A stretch of DNA of 33,491 bases from the NCBI GenBank assembly GCA_021809365.1, contig JAKBAC010000020.1, forward strand, positions 1 to 33,491, given 5' to 3'. The position numbers and the translations under genes are program-made. This document shows positions 33,447-33,491 of the stretch, one piece after another. The stretch is from Planctomycetota bacterium (GTDB lineage Bacteria > Planctomycetota > Phycisphaerae > WQYP01). How positions within the stretch are numbered: position 1 is the first letter of the stretch; each line of letters opens with the position of its first letter. A model generated the notes under the pieces. That model ran no database searches. It was not told where the DNA came from and was given only the letters and a program-made list of their open reading frames with translations.

Positions 33447-33491
33447 AGAGCAGGTGTGAGTAGAACAGGTGAACAGTAGAGCAAATTCGGC

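Larger units (their letters stand above)
32100..33491. repeat. Degenerate repeat-word array (right end)
   Basis: About 1.4 kb without credible genes. It mixes several word families: GC-palindrome modules with an AG-rich tail, CAAGGTGCTCAAG-type words, GGAGTTA heptamers (32521-32532, 32700-32712, 33025-33048), AACGAGCAACGAACAACG words (32320-32344, 32757-32800, 33272-33297), a GTGTTCAG/GGAGACA run (32966-33022), and the composite block 33151-33353 matching the left end inverted. Open frames here are made of repeat words and are not genes. Confidence 0.85.

Overview
The window looks like bacterial chromosome from a Planctomycetota lineage, most likely a Phycisphaerae-like organism or a metagenome-assembled relative. 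This is an inference from gene content: a FloA flotillin, a paired KAS/chain-length-factor-like locus outside any polyketide cluster, a GH172-type (DUF2961) secreted enzyme, a uronate operon built around UxaE, and solitary dnaA and rnpA. No rRNA or other definitive taxonomic marker is present.

Layout. Positions 1-470 and 32016-33491 hold almost no genes. They are arrays of short, degenerate repeat words, and the two ends are inverted copies of each other. Between them lies a dense gene block. From the left: tRNA-Leu(UAA), a YacP/Rae1-type NYN nuclease, rnpA, a 276-bp palindrome-rich MITE-like element, a secreted GH172-like protein, then miaA, an FGGY kinase and a GNAT acetyltransferase on the plus strand. 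Next come dnaA with a possible DnaA-box cluster upstream, a polytopic membrane protein (possible GT-C glycosyltransferase), clpP with a small lipoprotein, and the KAS/CLF-like pair. Then mazEF, cinA and parDE follow, then radA, floA with a small Ala/Pro-rich partner, the dxr-rseP pair, cysK, and a five-gene minus-strand uronate operon (UxaC-like isomerase, UxaE epimerase, and three NAD(P)-type dehydrogenases of different families).

How genes work together. dxr and rseP overlap by 4 bp. The minus-strand genes from 32015 to 26368 form a probable galacturonate/glucuronate catabolic operon. The KAS pair is transcribed CLF-like subunit first, then active KAS, suggesting a heterodimeric condensing enzyme. 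Two complete toxin-antitoxin pairs sit on either side of cinA.

Most notable non-coding signals: the inverted repeat-word ends; the nested-hairpin MITE next to rnpA; a diverged ~155-bp structured element present once upstream of dnaA and once between the uronate operon and cysK; three near-consensus DnaA boxes within 44 bp; and two genes (radA and the membrane protein) whose -10 box lies exactly 7 nt before the ATG in an almost identical 16-mer, implying leaderless mRNAs. I saw no CRISPR array, phage or transposase gene.
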